Source: Teratosphaeria epicoccoides
Lineage: Eukaryota > Ascomycota > Dothideomycetes > Mycosphaerellales > Teratosphaeriaceae
DNA: 64,000 nucleotides
Direction of reading: 5' to 3'
NCBI GenBank assembly: GCA_021401465.1
Contig: JADDMT010000064.1
Coordinates: 62,001-126,000 of the forward strand
The notes beneath the pieces are model-generated. The model was not told the DNA's origin and did no database searches. It saw nothing but the letters and a program-made list of their open reading frames with translations. Positions 44,367-56,339 of this stretch are shown in pieces. Each line of letters opens with the position of its first letter. Within the stretch, counting starts at the first letter, position 1. Position numbers and translations under genes: made by a program.

Positions 44367-46983
44367 CAATCGACGGGATGTTTGACCGATGGAGCCCCCG
44401 GCGGCCTCCTGCCTTTCGATTCGGCTCATGCTCGCCCATACTTTTGATCAGCGAGCCACGGGCTGCTGTAGTAGGACTTTGGTAATAACAGGTTCAGCGG
44501 AGTATCGTGTAACGCGTCGGTGGGCTAGCAGTTAGAAATGTCTATACTGCCTAATGCAAATCCCCTGCTCCGTCGAAGGCTTCAGAAACACCCTCGTACT
44601 GAACCCCTCTCGACCTGCGTATGGAAATTGGCATCGATTAGCGAGCACAGGTGAGGGCCCGCCAGGAGTGAAATCGCCCATCACGCTTCAATGCCTTATA
44701 ATGCAGCATGTGGCCGCTGACCCCCCATCAGCAAAGCTTTGCTGGACATGAGGCGAAAGAATACCCCAGTTGGCTGTTGCGTGCGAAACGTTGGCTCCCT
44801 GGCTTTCGGGACAGTCAAGGACCGCCGTGGCTGCTGGACTTCTGGACAAGGACAGAGGCCGATACTCCGGGTCGCTCGCGACAACAACACTGTGTGTCGA
44901 AGTCTTGGACCCATGCTGGGACAGCGTCAAACACAGGCCCTTTGCTGTCACGACCCTCATCCAGGAACAAGCGACGGCTCTTTCTGCCGTTGCTGCCCTT
45001 CCCCTCCGGTGGCAAGTCCTGGAGCAGGGTAGAAGGTAGCCTTGGAGGAAGTTCTGGTCGATGTGCCCAAAATTCCCTGGACTCATTCCAGCGATAGCAG
45101 GCCTCAACACCACGTGTGGAATGCATAACATCTCTTACTAGCTGACCATTGAATGCATTGCTTGGGAAAGGAAACCTGCGAGGACTTTGTATGTGCGAGT
45201 TGCGTCGGTCGCTTGCAGCTGCGTGTACAATCACGTGCAATGTCGCTGGTGTACGCACATGGCATCTAGATGAGTGACACCGAGAACAAGACGGAATCCG
45301 ACGACGGACAGAAGTCAAGCGACAGGACGACCGGCACCGGTAGTGCGATCCAATGGTCCCCCGTCCAGGCGCATCACGCTCAATGGTCGCAGGGACCATT
45401 GGTGGATGGAGGCTTCAAGGCACATCAGCTGCAGAGCCGTGCGCGATTGCCGTAGTCTGGGCCAACGATCAAGACGGTCTGTCTCCTTGAAACGCTATAG
45501 ACGGCCGGCATTATGACGGCGCTGCATGTGGCAAGTCTGCCAAGAGGCCCAACCCAAGTATACTACTCAGACACTATTGCACTTCTACCCGGCTCAATTG
45601 TGGGAGTGTGCACCATTGGGTCGAGTCAGGGAGGCAGCACGCCCTTGCTGCGACGGTCAGTGTATTGCCCTTGGTACAGTCTTCCCAAAGCGATCCGACT
45701 GGGCCCGTGGGATCAACGGGGGGGAGCCGATCCGAACCGCTTTGTCGATCGACGTTTCCACGAATCGTTACTGTTTCCAACTTAAGGCCACCTCATGTCC
45801 GGAAGCTGATTGCCAAAGCGTACTATCGGCAATACATGTAAGTGCTCGCAAAGCCACCAACGCGTGCACGTCCACGCGTACGCATGTGAACAAGGGCGAC
45901 GGTGCTATGGTAAATTTGACATTGATTCTACCGTTTCACGAGGGTAGCGAGAATTGTCAGCGGGAGAGGAGAGAGGAAGAAAGGACTCGCAACGGCGAAG
46001 TAGGATCAACGGTCAGCTCACCGACATTGCCCGATTTCCGAAGACCATCGGCTGCATTCGACGTGCAGGGCAAGGACTAGAACGATGTCATATTCCTGGA
46101 AGAAGTGCTAGTCTATGAGAAGCATTATTGCATACCGGATTACGCATTATAGCCAAAGGATCATTATCGCCACGAGCGCGTGGACGAGCTTCTGTGGGGC
46201 CCAGCGGGTACTATCACCCTTGCAATATCTCATGGCATCTGCACGACTCCTTACGGTACAACCAAAGACACTCGGCGCTCCACATACCACTCTTGGAAAC
46301 GTGCATCGGCGCATTACCACTTTGTTGACCGGACAGTCACAGCTGACATGGGTCAGTGAGCGGGAATATCGGAAATGTGCACCTGCCGCCTTGGACTACT
46401 GGCAGAGCCTTTGACGACGTTTCAATGGAGTAGTAAGCCTGAACGTAAAGCAACAGAAACACGCTAGAAGCGCGCTTGAAGCGTCCCGCCGGCAGCAATA
46501 TATTCGCGAGTGGCGTTTGCAGAAGCATATCGCTCTTTGGGTTGCTGCCCGCGCTGCCGAGTCTGGCCTGGAGCATGGTCCGCAGACTATGCGGGTGCGA
46601 AGATTGCCGTACAGGAGCGCAGTGCTGCTGGTGGGTCAAGAGATACCCTGCTGCTCGCCTCCGCTCTCCCCTCAATGGTGCCATGTTAGCGTTGTGGATC
46701 ATTGCTGTACGTCAATGCTTCTCCTGCTACAGCCCGGCTTCATGTCACCCTGATCTCAGAGCACAATAGCATTTGACGCTCAAATCCGAGCGTCACAGAC
46801 TTTATTGTTGGAGATCCTGACATGACAAGTTATCATTGGACGAGACTTCAAAGTTGCTGGCTGAAACGACATCCTGGTGTAGTCAGTGCCTTCCCTGTCC
46901 TCCTGGTCGGCGCAGTCTCTTCTCAATCTAGGAACAGCATCAGTGCTTCCTACAGCCTTCCTGAATAGGGGAGATCAAGCAGG
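44367..46983. other. Intergenic 2.6 kb between the two hydrophobins, no gene seen
   Basis: Several 60-190 codon frames (for example 44815-45399 minus, 45526-46080 plus) lack motifs, and the frames overlap on both strands as expected by chance in GC-rich DNA. No transposon is recognised. Confidence 0.4.
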
Positions 46984-46989
46984 TATAAG
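46984..46989 (+). promoter_or_regulatory. TATA box of hydrophobin gene 2
   Basis: TATAAG followed by tac, 140 bp upstream of ATG 47129. The leader shares a catctccatca element with hydrophobin gene 1. Confidence 0.6.
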
Positions 46990-47128
46990 TACACCCTCCT
47001 CGACCCCCCATTCCAGCATATCTCTCACCACCAGCAAGCATCCTCCAGCAAAGCAGCCAAAGCCTCATCAACCATCTCCATCAGTCACTTTCGGTAACAT
47101 TCGCTCCAAAGCCAACCCAATAGCCAAA

Positions 47129-47579
47129 ATGCAGTTCTCTACCATCCTCGCCATCCTGGCCTCGACCTCCGTCGCCCTTTGCGTCCCGACCGCACCAAGC
47201 TACGGCGGATCTTCTGACAGCGGCTCCGACAGCGGGTCCTCCGGCGAATCTGGCACCGGGACTGGCAATGCGGGCAACCAGTGCGCATCCCAAAACATGG
47301 CCGCTGCATGCTGCGACGGTGAATCGGGTATCTCTGTCCTGGGTGGCTCCTGCACCCTCACCAGCCTCCGTAAGCAGAGCCGTTGGAGATCACAATTGTT
47401 TCTTTCATACTGACGCTGGCATTTAGTTGGTGGCGAGACTTGCGCTTCTGGCAACGTCCAGTGCTGCCAGACCAACAGCGCCGTAAGTCCTCCAACCGCG
47501 TCAGCTCGAGTCCGCCCCTGCTAACTTTCAATTCCAGGGTTTCATCAACGTGGACCTCTCCTGCACTTCGCTCCTCTAA
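47129..47579 (+). CDS. Hydrophobin, compact, intermediate cysteine spacing
   Basis: Exons 47129-47369, 47427-47482 and 47538-47579; 112 aa. Signal peptide MQFSTILAILASTSVALC, then a short Ser/Gly linker (GGSSDSGSDSGSSGESGTGT) and the eight-Cys core: C-x8-CC-x12-C-x10-C-x6-CC-x13-C. The CC-to-C gap of 12 is class II-like while other gaps are not, so the class is uncertain. The last exon encodes GFINVDLSCTSLL. An intron between the CC pair and the last Cys falls at the same place as in hydrophobin 1 (after TNSA and TDQN respectively), supporting common descent. TATA box at 46984. Confidence 0.92.
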
Positions 47580-49675
47580 GCGTATCATCACCGCTGCGGC
47601 GTTCTGGCGAACCCTGATGGCAACAGGGGCATGGCTGCATTTGCATTTCCTGGAGGTTGTGGTGGACAGTCCGCTCGTTTGAACAGGTCGAGGGTATAAC
47701 AGATACTACAGCTCTTAATTGTTTTGCGGTGTGGTTTTGATGTGTTAGTTATTTTCCTCGTGTAACCTAGTAGAAAAAAAAGGATACTTCCTCCTTGCTC
47801 TCAGATGTTGGTCCTTCCACTCCACCTTCTACTCGGTACACCTTATGCCACGACTGCTCTATTCACACGGCAGATTGACGCGTATTCAAACCCTGACATG
47901 TTCCGTACCGCTGAGATTTACCAAGACCTGAGGTGGAGTGATCCGCCTGGCACGCAACATGGCATTGCACCGCCCCCTCGGCTTCAAGAGATCACTTGCA
48001 CATGCCGGCCACAGATGGAAGTATACGGCGTTGGAGCTGGAGGATATCGGGCAAGATTCGGCACAGCTGGCCCTCATGCACGTATTATTGCACCGGCCTC
48101 CGATGCAACAACAGGAGTATTTGGCGTTGTCCGTCAGCCGCGTGCACGCGAAAGCAGATCCTGCGACGACTTGCACGAAATCACAGAGTTTCAAGAACGA
48201 AGAAGAGATGACCGAGGCCTGGCGTGAAGCTTGCGCACCTTCTCTTTCGGGGACGGAAGCCATCAATGTCCTCGCTACTTGCCGTCGCGAAGCTGTGCAC
48301 ATCACATACAAACACGCGCCACCGAGCACACTGCAATTTACAGCTGCAGTTGCTCCATCTGCACCGAGAGCGCCTGCCTGAATGTGCAGGCCAAAGCCGC
48401 AGACGTGAGGACTGAGGGCCCTGACGGCCAGCCTGGGTAACAAGAACGACAAACCGCATATGTGTCACGCAAGGACTGTGGACCGTCAGTGGCGATAGAT
48501 TTCTGGGGATGCGACGTTCTGGGCTTCAATGACAACGTAGCAATAAATATGAGTTCATTCTCGGTTCCGTCCTGATCTGCTTGCTCTCGCAGGTCGTGAA
48601 GCAACGTGAAATGATGGCCCGCATAGCTCGGGTCTGGCGGCTGCGGCCATGAGCTTCGTGCGACCTAGGCACGACCATCGGATGTATCATCGGAGAATGA
48701 TTATGCTAGAACATGAGCTAATCTGCGAGACAGATCCGGACAAGACCAGACATGCAAGAGGGTTTGCCGAATTGGAGAAGAAGTTCATGAGAGGTATGAC
48801 GGGGAGAGGAAGCTCTGACGGTCTCGCATTCGTTCGCCGAAAAGACCGCAAACGATTCTACGCGGCACAGCCCAGGTAGATTCGGCAGCAAGAAGTTGTG
48901 GTCCTGGACGCCTCACTCGTTGCTCTCCGGTCGTCCAACGTGCATACCTCTTTGTGTAGTCACCGACTGTGGAGCGAAGTCACTGTCATGGGTCAAATTC
49001 AAGTCCGCATATACAAGGGCCATCCCAGACGATGTCCGCGACCATGCGATCCCTGGGGACCAGAGAGACTGCCGTGTGGCTCCCAACCGCGAAACCCGGG
49101 TATTGGAAACCCTGGCCAGGATACCGCAGCCACGAGCGCGCGTGACGACTTGACCGTACATACGACCACGCAAAGTACTCGTAGACCGCATTAGATGACG
49201 CATCGGAAGCGAGTGATGGCATTTGCGATTCAAGTCCGGAAAGCCCAAAATGCGGGAGGAATTTGAGTTTGAGGTCCAGGGCCAACACTATTGATTTCCT
49301 GCTTCGGTAAGAGTGCCACGCCGCCACTTCCCATTCATCCCAGTTTCACATCCAACGTCCTTTGCCGCCGCTGAAGAACGCCTGACATCCGTTGCCATGA
49401 AATGCTAGTATATACACCGCTATTCGACCGGTAATCTGGGCCATCGGGGCCGCATGCCAAAGCCTGCTTCGCAAGCACGTTTCGGCAGCCGAGATCCAGA
49501 GGTTGTAACGTTATGCGTTCCGTTCGTCCTGGCACTCTATGAAGATGGCACAAACATTTTGCGACACGTCCGGGCGTGTCTTCGAGCTCTTGGGAGGCCT
49601 GGATATCTTGCTACCTCTGCGCGGATCGCTAGACTCTCTCTGCATCAGCACAATCATCCGCGAGGTTCGAGGTCG
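47580..49675. other. Intergenic 2.1 kb with two doubtful ORFs
   Basis: An ATG-started 141-codon plus frame at 47959-48381 and a 76-codon plus frame at 48649-48879 (MSFVRPRHDHRMYHRR, then charged) look mildly protein-like, but no domain, signal peptide or splice context supports them. Confidence 0.3.
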
Positions 49676-51274
49676 CTAGTCCTGCCAGTCCCACACAGTC
49701 TTCAGGAATTGAGCCATATCCACTCGCTTGGTCTTCATGTCCAACATCCATGGGTGCTCCATCATACGCCATGGCGTGGCTCGCCTGTTCCCTTCTTTCT
49801 CAAGACTGCATTACAAGTTAGCGGAGCCATCGTGTCAACCGTGGAAGGAAGCTTGGCTACCAGCACTCAATGAAATACTTAAAGTTTTCACTCCACTTCA
49901 GCTTCACATCCGGCTCGTCCTTGAGCTTCGGTATCGGCTGCCTCACGATGTATGTAAGGAGGTCAATGAGTCCTGCTCTTGGATTCATCTCCGTACCATC
50001 AGCCGGGAACGGAAACCGGTGCTGCGCGACCTCCAGAAGCGTCACACCCAGCGACCACACGTCAGACGTGATGGTGTAAGATTGTCCAGTTATCCGTTCG
50101 GGCGCCATGTAATACGACGTGCCGATGAAGGTGTTTGCGTCGCCTTTCGTGCCGAATTCTCCTGAAACACCAAAGTCGCACAGCTTCACCTCTCCCTTCC
50201 GCGTCAAGAGAATGTTTGATGGTTTGATGTCTCGGTGTATGATGCGGTGGTCGTGTAAGTATGTCAGACCGTTCAGTACGCCTTCAGCGACCTTGCCCAG
50301 CACTTTCTCTCCTGTCCTGCCTCCCAGCTTTTTCACTTCGCGGTACACAGAGTCTAGTGAGCCTCCTTCGCAAAATTCCATGCTAATGCCGATGGTGCCT
50401 GCGGTATCGTCCATGAACGCGCCGTAGTAGAGGCAGATGTGTTTCGATGCGCATGCCTTGTTGAACGACAGCTCGCGGTAGATCTGCTTCTTGACGTCGG
50501 GGTTTGGGTCAGTCGTGATGATCTATTGTCCTGTCAGCACGATGCACAACTCACTGATGTTAGCGCCGACCGCAGCCTTACCTTCAAGGCAAAGACAGTC
50601 TTGCCGCCCTTGAGTACACATCTCGTGACCGCACCGCCAGCGCCCTCGCCGAGACTGCCCAGCTCTATTATCCTGCCCTCCTTCTTTGCCGCTTTCCATC
50701 CTAGGTCGTCCAAGTCTTCGGCATCCAGTGGACCGCCACCTTTATCCTCTTTCTCCAGTGACAGCTTTTCCAAATGCTTCTCCAGGTCTAACACCCCACC
50801 TTGATTACTCCCTTCCCGCTGCATATCAATTCCGGAATGCGCCGAACTCGAGCTGTAAGCGGCACTGTCAGGGTCGTGCAACACGTCCGCTAACATCGAA
50901 TACGAAGAAGCGGTCGAGACTGACCCATTGCCAAAGCTGCCGTTTCTGCTCTCCGCCGACCCATCGCTGCTGCCTCCGCTCGACGCACCAGGCATCTGCA
51001 GCGGTGGCCCTCGTCTCCTGCCTTGTGTCTCTTTCGGCGTGACGCTCGAGCCCATCGGCGTGGCCAGGCTGAGCTTGGGCGGGCCAGGCTTGCCTGGTAT
51101 CGACAGCGAGAGCGGCGGACCCTGATTCTCCGACATGGGCGGTGCGGCGGCAGAGTTGACAGGATGCTGGTGGGGTGAGGCGGGAATAGCAAGGCCAAGC
51201 TTCGGGGTTTTGTTGCCTGACTGTGCCCGCCCACCAGGTATGGGTGGGCGAAGCAGGGGCGCAGGTGACGCCAT
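49676..51274 (-). CDS. mkk1: MAP kinase kinase of the cell-wall-integrity pathway (Mkk1/2-like)
   Basis: Dual-specificity kinase between Bck1 and Slt2/Mpk1. Exons 50582-51274, 49861-50522 and 49676-49805 with introns of 59 and 55 nt; about 494 aa. The first ATG is 51274 (MASPAPLLRPPIPGGR). The N-terminal 200 residues are Pro/Ser-rich with MAPK-docking-like basic patches. The kinase domain starts IIELGSLGEGAGGAVTRCVL, with FALK at the ATP lysine, HRDIKPSNILL catalytic loop, KLCDFGVSGEF and an activation segment leading to GTSYYMAPERI. VSGEFGTKGDANTFIGTSYY matches Mkk1/2 rather than Pbs2 or Ste7. The last exon restores subdomain XI (EHPWML) and the C-terminus. A CAG tract and an open frame continue upstream of the start. 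Confidence 0.94.
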
Positions 51275-53543
51275 GTTTGCGCGGTCGGGTGGTGCAACGG
51301 GTAGCTGCTGCTGCTGCTGCTGCACCGGCGCCTGGGGAGGATCTTGGTCGGCCACGCTGGGCGGTTGGTGTGGTCGCAGAGGCTGCCGAAGAGGAAGCAC
51401 TGTGCCCTCTCAGACAGCCCTTCTGCGCGGTATCCGGCTCGGTGATGTCGTGCCGCACCTCCGTGGCCGCCCAGCTGGCCAGTTGTTCCTCGTCTGTGCT
51501 GCTGCTTGGGGCTGGGATGAGCCGGCGATCGTTGTATTTGGGGGTGACACTCGATGCGGCGTATGTCGAGTGTTCCCTGAATCTCTCGAACTCTACTGCG
51601 CAACGGCTTGCTCGCTGCGGCTGCCCACCAAGTTTTGGGTCCAGAACAATGGCTATGTGTCTCGGTCGCACGCGGGTTTCAGCGGCTGGTGAGATGTTCA
51701 AGAGATCTGCGGGGCTGTCCGCCTCATCTCAACCGCACCTCGACGGGGCGTTGATGTTGGTGTGTAGAAGGCAAGTTGCGGCGTGGCAATAGGAAATCAT
51801 GTGTCGTCAGTGATGCACTTCGTTAATTTTCCGACTGCTAATCAGCTCTGCTCGCGTGGAAAAACAAGGAGATTCGAGGCGGCTATCTGCAGCAGGTGAT
51901 CAACTATCCCAGCACACGACGCTTCTTCGCCCCGCCCCTGTTTGCAGTGAATCTTCAATTTCTGCTGTACAAAACGAGACGGTTGTGTGCAATCAGGTAT
52001 GTCAGCGCTGTTGAGATTACAGCATTAATGCCCAAGGTGTCCATATTCCCCCCGCTGTATAAGATTGTCAGAAGGACGGCAGATGGATTCCTCGTACCCG
52101 CTGGATGTGCTGCTGCCCAATCAGACAGGACGATGATCTCACCGTTGGCGGCCATCTCTGAACTGTTCTTCGACGAGGGCTGACTCACTCAACTCGTTCC
52201 AACACTATCGATGACGACTCTCTTCTTGGTTGGCGATGCATTGGCTTCCAAACATACCTGGGTACAGATTGAATTGCCGAGGCGCGACTCCGTGGTACAT
52301 CACATAAACTACCGAGAGCACCCTTAATCTGGTCACATAGTCGAAGTGACATATTTGAGGCGCTCCGGGACTCTCCAGCTTCTCACACCAGGTCTTGGAT
52401 CATGTCATTCCAGCTCAGCGCTGACAGGATAGCGGCGCTTCGACGTGTCAAACTGTCAATTTCGAGCGCAGCTGGCATATCAGGATCTGGCCAACAGCAA
52501 TGTTCGTTGTAGCTATTGGCTCACGGCGCGCATCGCTGACATCGCAAGCGCTGTGGAGCATGCATAAATTGCAGGAGCTGAAGCAGCTCTCATCGTAATC
52601 CCAGCATACTCTTGCGGCATCGCTGAGCAGGCGGCCTCGTCGATTTCTGGATGAAAATTTGTCTGATCGTCGCCGGCATGCCCATGAAATTGAGTGCCTA
52701 CATGCTCAAAAAGTAAGAAAATCTGATGATCTTCGCGAGGTACAGGCACGCTCCATCCCTCCCGGAGGATCAAGCGGCAAAAGAACCACTCCATCCATGC
52801 TTCATGCATATGCACATGCACATCGGAGTATTGGCATGTAACGTGGCGTCATGCCTGTCAGCTCATCAGCTGCACAATATTAACGACTATGACCAATTTT
52901 GCCTTGGCATCACAGTTCACCAGATCCTTGAACCAGCCGAGCCGGTCCAAGGCATGTTCAACGCTTGCCGCTTGCGAGCATTCTCGGAGGGAAGAGCGAT
53001 ATGATTGCTCATCCACGATGTTGAACTTCTGCGTGACCTGTGTGAGCTTACACGTAGAGTTGTAAACTGCATTGGGTGCTACAAAAGAGGCATGCTCCAC
53101 GGACAACTCATCTATCGTGATGCAAAGTCGCTATAGGCACCGCTTTGAAAAGCACCTACGTCAAAGGCAACCACCTGACTCGGTCAATGCGCAAAAGCTT
53201 ATTTCGAAGCACGACGACAGCCTTCCTAAGGTATCTGCACATCACTCCGCTAGTGCATAACTCTTCTCGATTTCTATTTAATATGCTGCTCGGCCGTCTC
53301 ACCGCTCCTGTCTTGGGGCCCAAATGAGATTTGTGGCGCTCATATCTCCTTGGTACAAACAAGGCACGTTATATCGTTCATCGCCCGACACATCGATGCC
53401 ACGATTAAGTGTAGTGTTGTACTTCCCGTTCGCCCACGCATGATTAGATCACCTACAGAGCGATGGATAGCACATCAGTCAATGTCTCAAATGGTGAGCA
53501 ATCAATCACTTGATCGGTGAGTCAAGCTTCGTTCTTGGTTAAG
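51275..53543. other. Intergenic 2.3 kb; CAG tract near 51304-51323, otherwise no gene
   Basis: The gctgctgctgctgctgctgc tract codes for Gln on the minus strand, in frame with the MAPKK but before its first ATG. A 66-codon minus frame near 51955-52153 starts MAANGEIIVLSDWAAAHP; it is not recognised. Confidence 0.4.
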
Positions 53544-54267
53544 TCATTGATTGAGCCGTCGGTGATACAACAAGCAGTCATTTGGTTGACTGGGTCTGGT
53601 GGAAGCACTGAGTAGGGTTCGACCCTTCGCTTTGCCCACCCATATTGATCCCCAGAACATCTTCCAACGCTGAGACCGGGATCCTCGCGCCTCCACAACA
53701 CACCTGAAGGCGTCTCTGCCTGGTTGTTGCAGGAGGATTGTCAGCGTCCCGAAGTCCGTGTGAGCGCCAGCTCCAGACTGCTTCGGGTCTTTGGATGTGC
53801 GCGGCGGGTAGTGCAGGAGCGTGAGATTGGCCACGAATTCTTTGGTAAAGTCCTTCAGCACAGCGACGTCGTGCCCAAGGCCTGTAGCCAAGATACTGAG
53901 AAATTTCTTGCCTAGAAAGACAGCCTCACGATGATATGTCTTGACAGGCGCTGAAATACATTACTCAGCAGGTGCGGTCCTGACCTCTCTGACACCAGTC
54001 AATACATCATTGTCAAGCACTTTGCCCCCAATCCTTTCGGGACCACAACGAGCTGGATTACTCTTCAACGACAATGCATCTTTGCAGTCTTGCGGAAGAT
54101 AGCAGGAAGATTTTGAGGCTTGGATAATTGCTCGTTCAGACTCAAGTGGAATGTCGTGACATTTGATCTGCAAGAAGGCGGAGGTAGAACACGCATGTGC
54201 CGACATGTGCTCGCTTGGCTTGAGTCCCACTGTGTTTGAGATGAGGATTCAGATCGACTACGGGCAT
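53544..54267 (-). pseudogene. Decayed 2-oxoglutarate/Fe(II) oxygenase (IPNS-like)
   Basis: Fragments of the isopenicillin N synthase-like fold run in order on the minus strand. MPVVDLNPHL starts at 54267. In another frame come SAFLQIKCHDIPLE and PERIGGKVLDNDVL, then a stop. About 60 residues of the expected sequence are missing. GLGHDVAVLKDFTKEFVANL follows, then TLLHYPP and GAGAHTDFGTLTILLQQ, which keeps the H-x-D iron ligands. After this the frame breaks again (a third frame gives LEDVLGINMGG), and the distal iron His and the R-x-S 2OG-binding motif are gone. A frameshift, an internal deletion and loss of the C-terminal ligands make it a pseudogene. It lies next to an unrelated ALKBH-type oxygenase. 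Confidence 0.75.
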
Positions 54268-54488
54268 GCTCTGTCCGACCACCATTGTTTTTTGTGCACC
54301 ATTTTGCATTTTGCTCAAGTCTTGGAGTCGCTATGTTGATCTAGGCCTTGCACGGCCAGCTTGTCACTTCGAGAGCTACAGCAGCTTGCGCAAGAGCTTC
54401 GGCGTACTTGCGGCGGGACTCGCTTTCAGCACAAGGGGAGTCCGAGTAGCTGCTATGTGGGAATCTCTATGCACACTTTGACGCGAGG

Positions 54489-55243
54489 TCAGCCTTTCGG
54501 CTTTCCGAACAGTTTTGAGCCAATGCTCGAGACTTTCTTGACATCGCGGAAGGTGAGGCTGATGCGGGTAGATCTCATATTGCGCCCGCCGTCGAAATGC
54601 TGCTTGTCGCCTAGCTGGCTCCAGTTGGCTATCGTACCTGGGCCGAGATTCTCATCTATTGTGACGTCTGTAATGCCGTGCAAGGTGTCTGTATAAGCCT
54701 CACCGGTGGTCACCAACAGCGATCGTGGCTCCAGCAGTATGCGCCATAATGACTTTGCCTGAGACCCATTTGAAGCCTCTAGCGAATCTTCATCGTGTTT
54801 CGCGGTGACTTCAAGCACCAGTGAGCTGCCGAGACTCACTGTCGCGACAACAGGGTGATACGCAGCTCCGTCCTCATGGGGCATGATGCCTTGACCAGCC
54901 AGATATTCATTGATCAGGCAGTGGTTTACGCCGTGAGGTGCGTCCTGGAAAATACCCAGATCGGTGAATCGGTTAACGACGGGATCGATCAGCCACTTTG
55001 GTAGAGGAGCAGCCATTAGTGTATTCGTGGCACTCAGTCGAGCAGGCACAGCTTGAAGACGGCGCTTTGAGAGCGAAATCCATCTGCCGTCAGGAATCTG
55101 ACCATCTTTAGCAGCCAAATTTGTCCATGATTGATGCAACCCACACTCCCGAGAATTGACTGCTCTTCATCTCTGCTGATGAAGTCAGGGATATAATATA
55201 TTGCTTCTGGTGCTTCGCGTATGCGATGCTGCTCGAGCGTCAT
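54489..55243 (-). CDS. ALKBH6-like 2OG-Fe(II) dioxygenase
   Basis: AlkB-family protein; biological substrate unsettled. Exon 1 is 55145-55243 and exon 2 is 54489-55097; the 47-nt intron uses GTGGGT and GGTCAG and is the shortest accepted here. Product about 235 aa. APEAIYYIPDFISRDEEQSI followed by IPDGRWISLSKRRLQ is the ALKBH6 opening. The catalytic core has NHCLINEYLAGQGIMPHEDG (H-x-D), YHPVVATVSLGSSLVLEV, a distal His in DTLHGITD and the 2OG-binding RISLTFR. Divergent from the parvulin gene across 231 bp, so probably co-promoted. Confidence 0.9.
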
Positions 55244-55474
55244 GTTGTTTCACCACGATGCCAATTGCACCGTTCCCTGCGCACGCTGCCGGGTCGATTA
55301 TGCCATATGCATCTTGGTTATTGATAGATTGTTGTCAGAAGGGTGGAGGCTCAGATCAAGAGCCGAACCAGCGTGGGCCCGTGCGTTTCACTGTTTGGTG
55401 AATAGCCACCTCAGCGCAAACACCACACCTTTGGCATCAACTCGCCACTTTTACGGTCCGACCAGAGTACTGAG
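55244..55474. promoter_or_regulatory. Compact bidirectional promoter (ALKBH6-like / parvulin)
   Basis: 231 bp between divergent start codons. No TATA box evident. Confidence 0.5.
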
Positions 55475-55893
55475 ATGGCACCCAAAGGCCAAGGGAGCGA
55501 CAAAGACAAGGGCAAGGAGCTGGGAGGCGCCAAAGGTGGCAAAGCTGCGAAATGCGCGAAATGCGTGAACGTTAGACATATCCTGTGCGAGAAGCATAGC
55601 AAAAAGGAACAAGCTCTCGTCAAACTGATATCGGGTGCCAAATTCGATGACGTAGCACGCGAATTTTCTGAAGACAAGGCCCGACAGGGTAGGTCAGCTC
55701 AGCGCCCAACTCGACGCTTCGCTGCTAACATCTTCGAGGTGGTGCTCTGGGCTGGAAGACGAAGGAGAGCGTACTACCTGAATTTGCAGAAGTCGCATTC
55801 GAGCTGGAGGCATCGACTACGGGTACCCCGAAGTGGGCCGAGTGTAAGACGAGCGAAGGCTACCACATTGTCATGGTCGAAGGCCGGAAGTGA
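55475..55893 (+). CDS. Parvulin-type peptidyl-prolyl isomerase (Pin4/Par14-like)
   Basis: Small prolyl cis/trans isomerase. Exon 1 is 55475-55688, exon 2 is 55739-55893; 50-nt intron GTAGGT, branch GCTAACAT, acceptor TTCGAG. Product about 122 aa. A Lys/Gly-rich basic N-terminus (MAPKGQGSDKDKGKELGGAK) as in Par14 leads to the rotamase domain: NVRHILCEKHSKKEQALVKL, FDDVAREFSEDKARQGG, LGWKTKESVLPEFAEVAFEL, and the C-terminal TSEGYHIVMVEGRK. No WW domain, so it is not Pin1/Ess1. Unspliced translation would lose the second half of the fold, so the intron is certain. Confidence 0.95.
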
Positions 55894-56339
55894 GCCACTC
55901 TCGCAGCCTGGTGCTATTCCAACGTCTCTTGGCAGACTCGATGCTTTGATAGCGGACCACTGCGGCTAATTCAAGCTCCGTGATTGCCGAGCCCGTAGCA
56001 TGTATATAGTCTGCTCCCGACGATGTAATCCTGGTCGGGATACGGCAAAGTTCAGCTGCAAGCAACTGTGTCCGGATTGACTACTGGTTGGCTCTTCTAC
56101 CAATTTCCATCTTTACCATGCCTCTGAGTGATGCGTCCTAAATGAGGTCATCACAGAGTCCAGCAAGCTCAACCGCATACAACTGGCCTCAGAAAATCGC
56201 CAAATCGAACGACTTTCTGACGACAGACCTCAAGACGTGCAGCTACCTTTACTCTCTGGCAACAACAACCCAGCGGATTTGGAGAGACAGCGGTGTTCCG
56301 GCAGTTCTGATTTCTAATCTATTTATCAGGACAATTAAA
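55894..56339. other. Intergenic, no gene seen
   Basis: 3' flank of the parvulin gene; nothing recognised. Confidence 0.4.

Noticed and set aside
47959..48381. 141-codon ORF as a real gene
   Set aside because: No domain, signal peptide, splice or promoter evidence; kept only as a note.
50868..51701. Overlapping 237- and 277-codon minus-strand frames around the MAPKK N-terminus
   Set aside because: Alternative frames of a GC-rich, low-complexity exon; only the frame joining the kinase domain makes biological sense.
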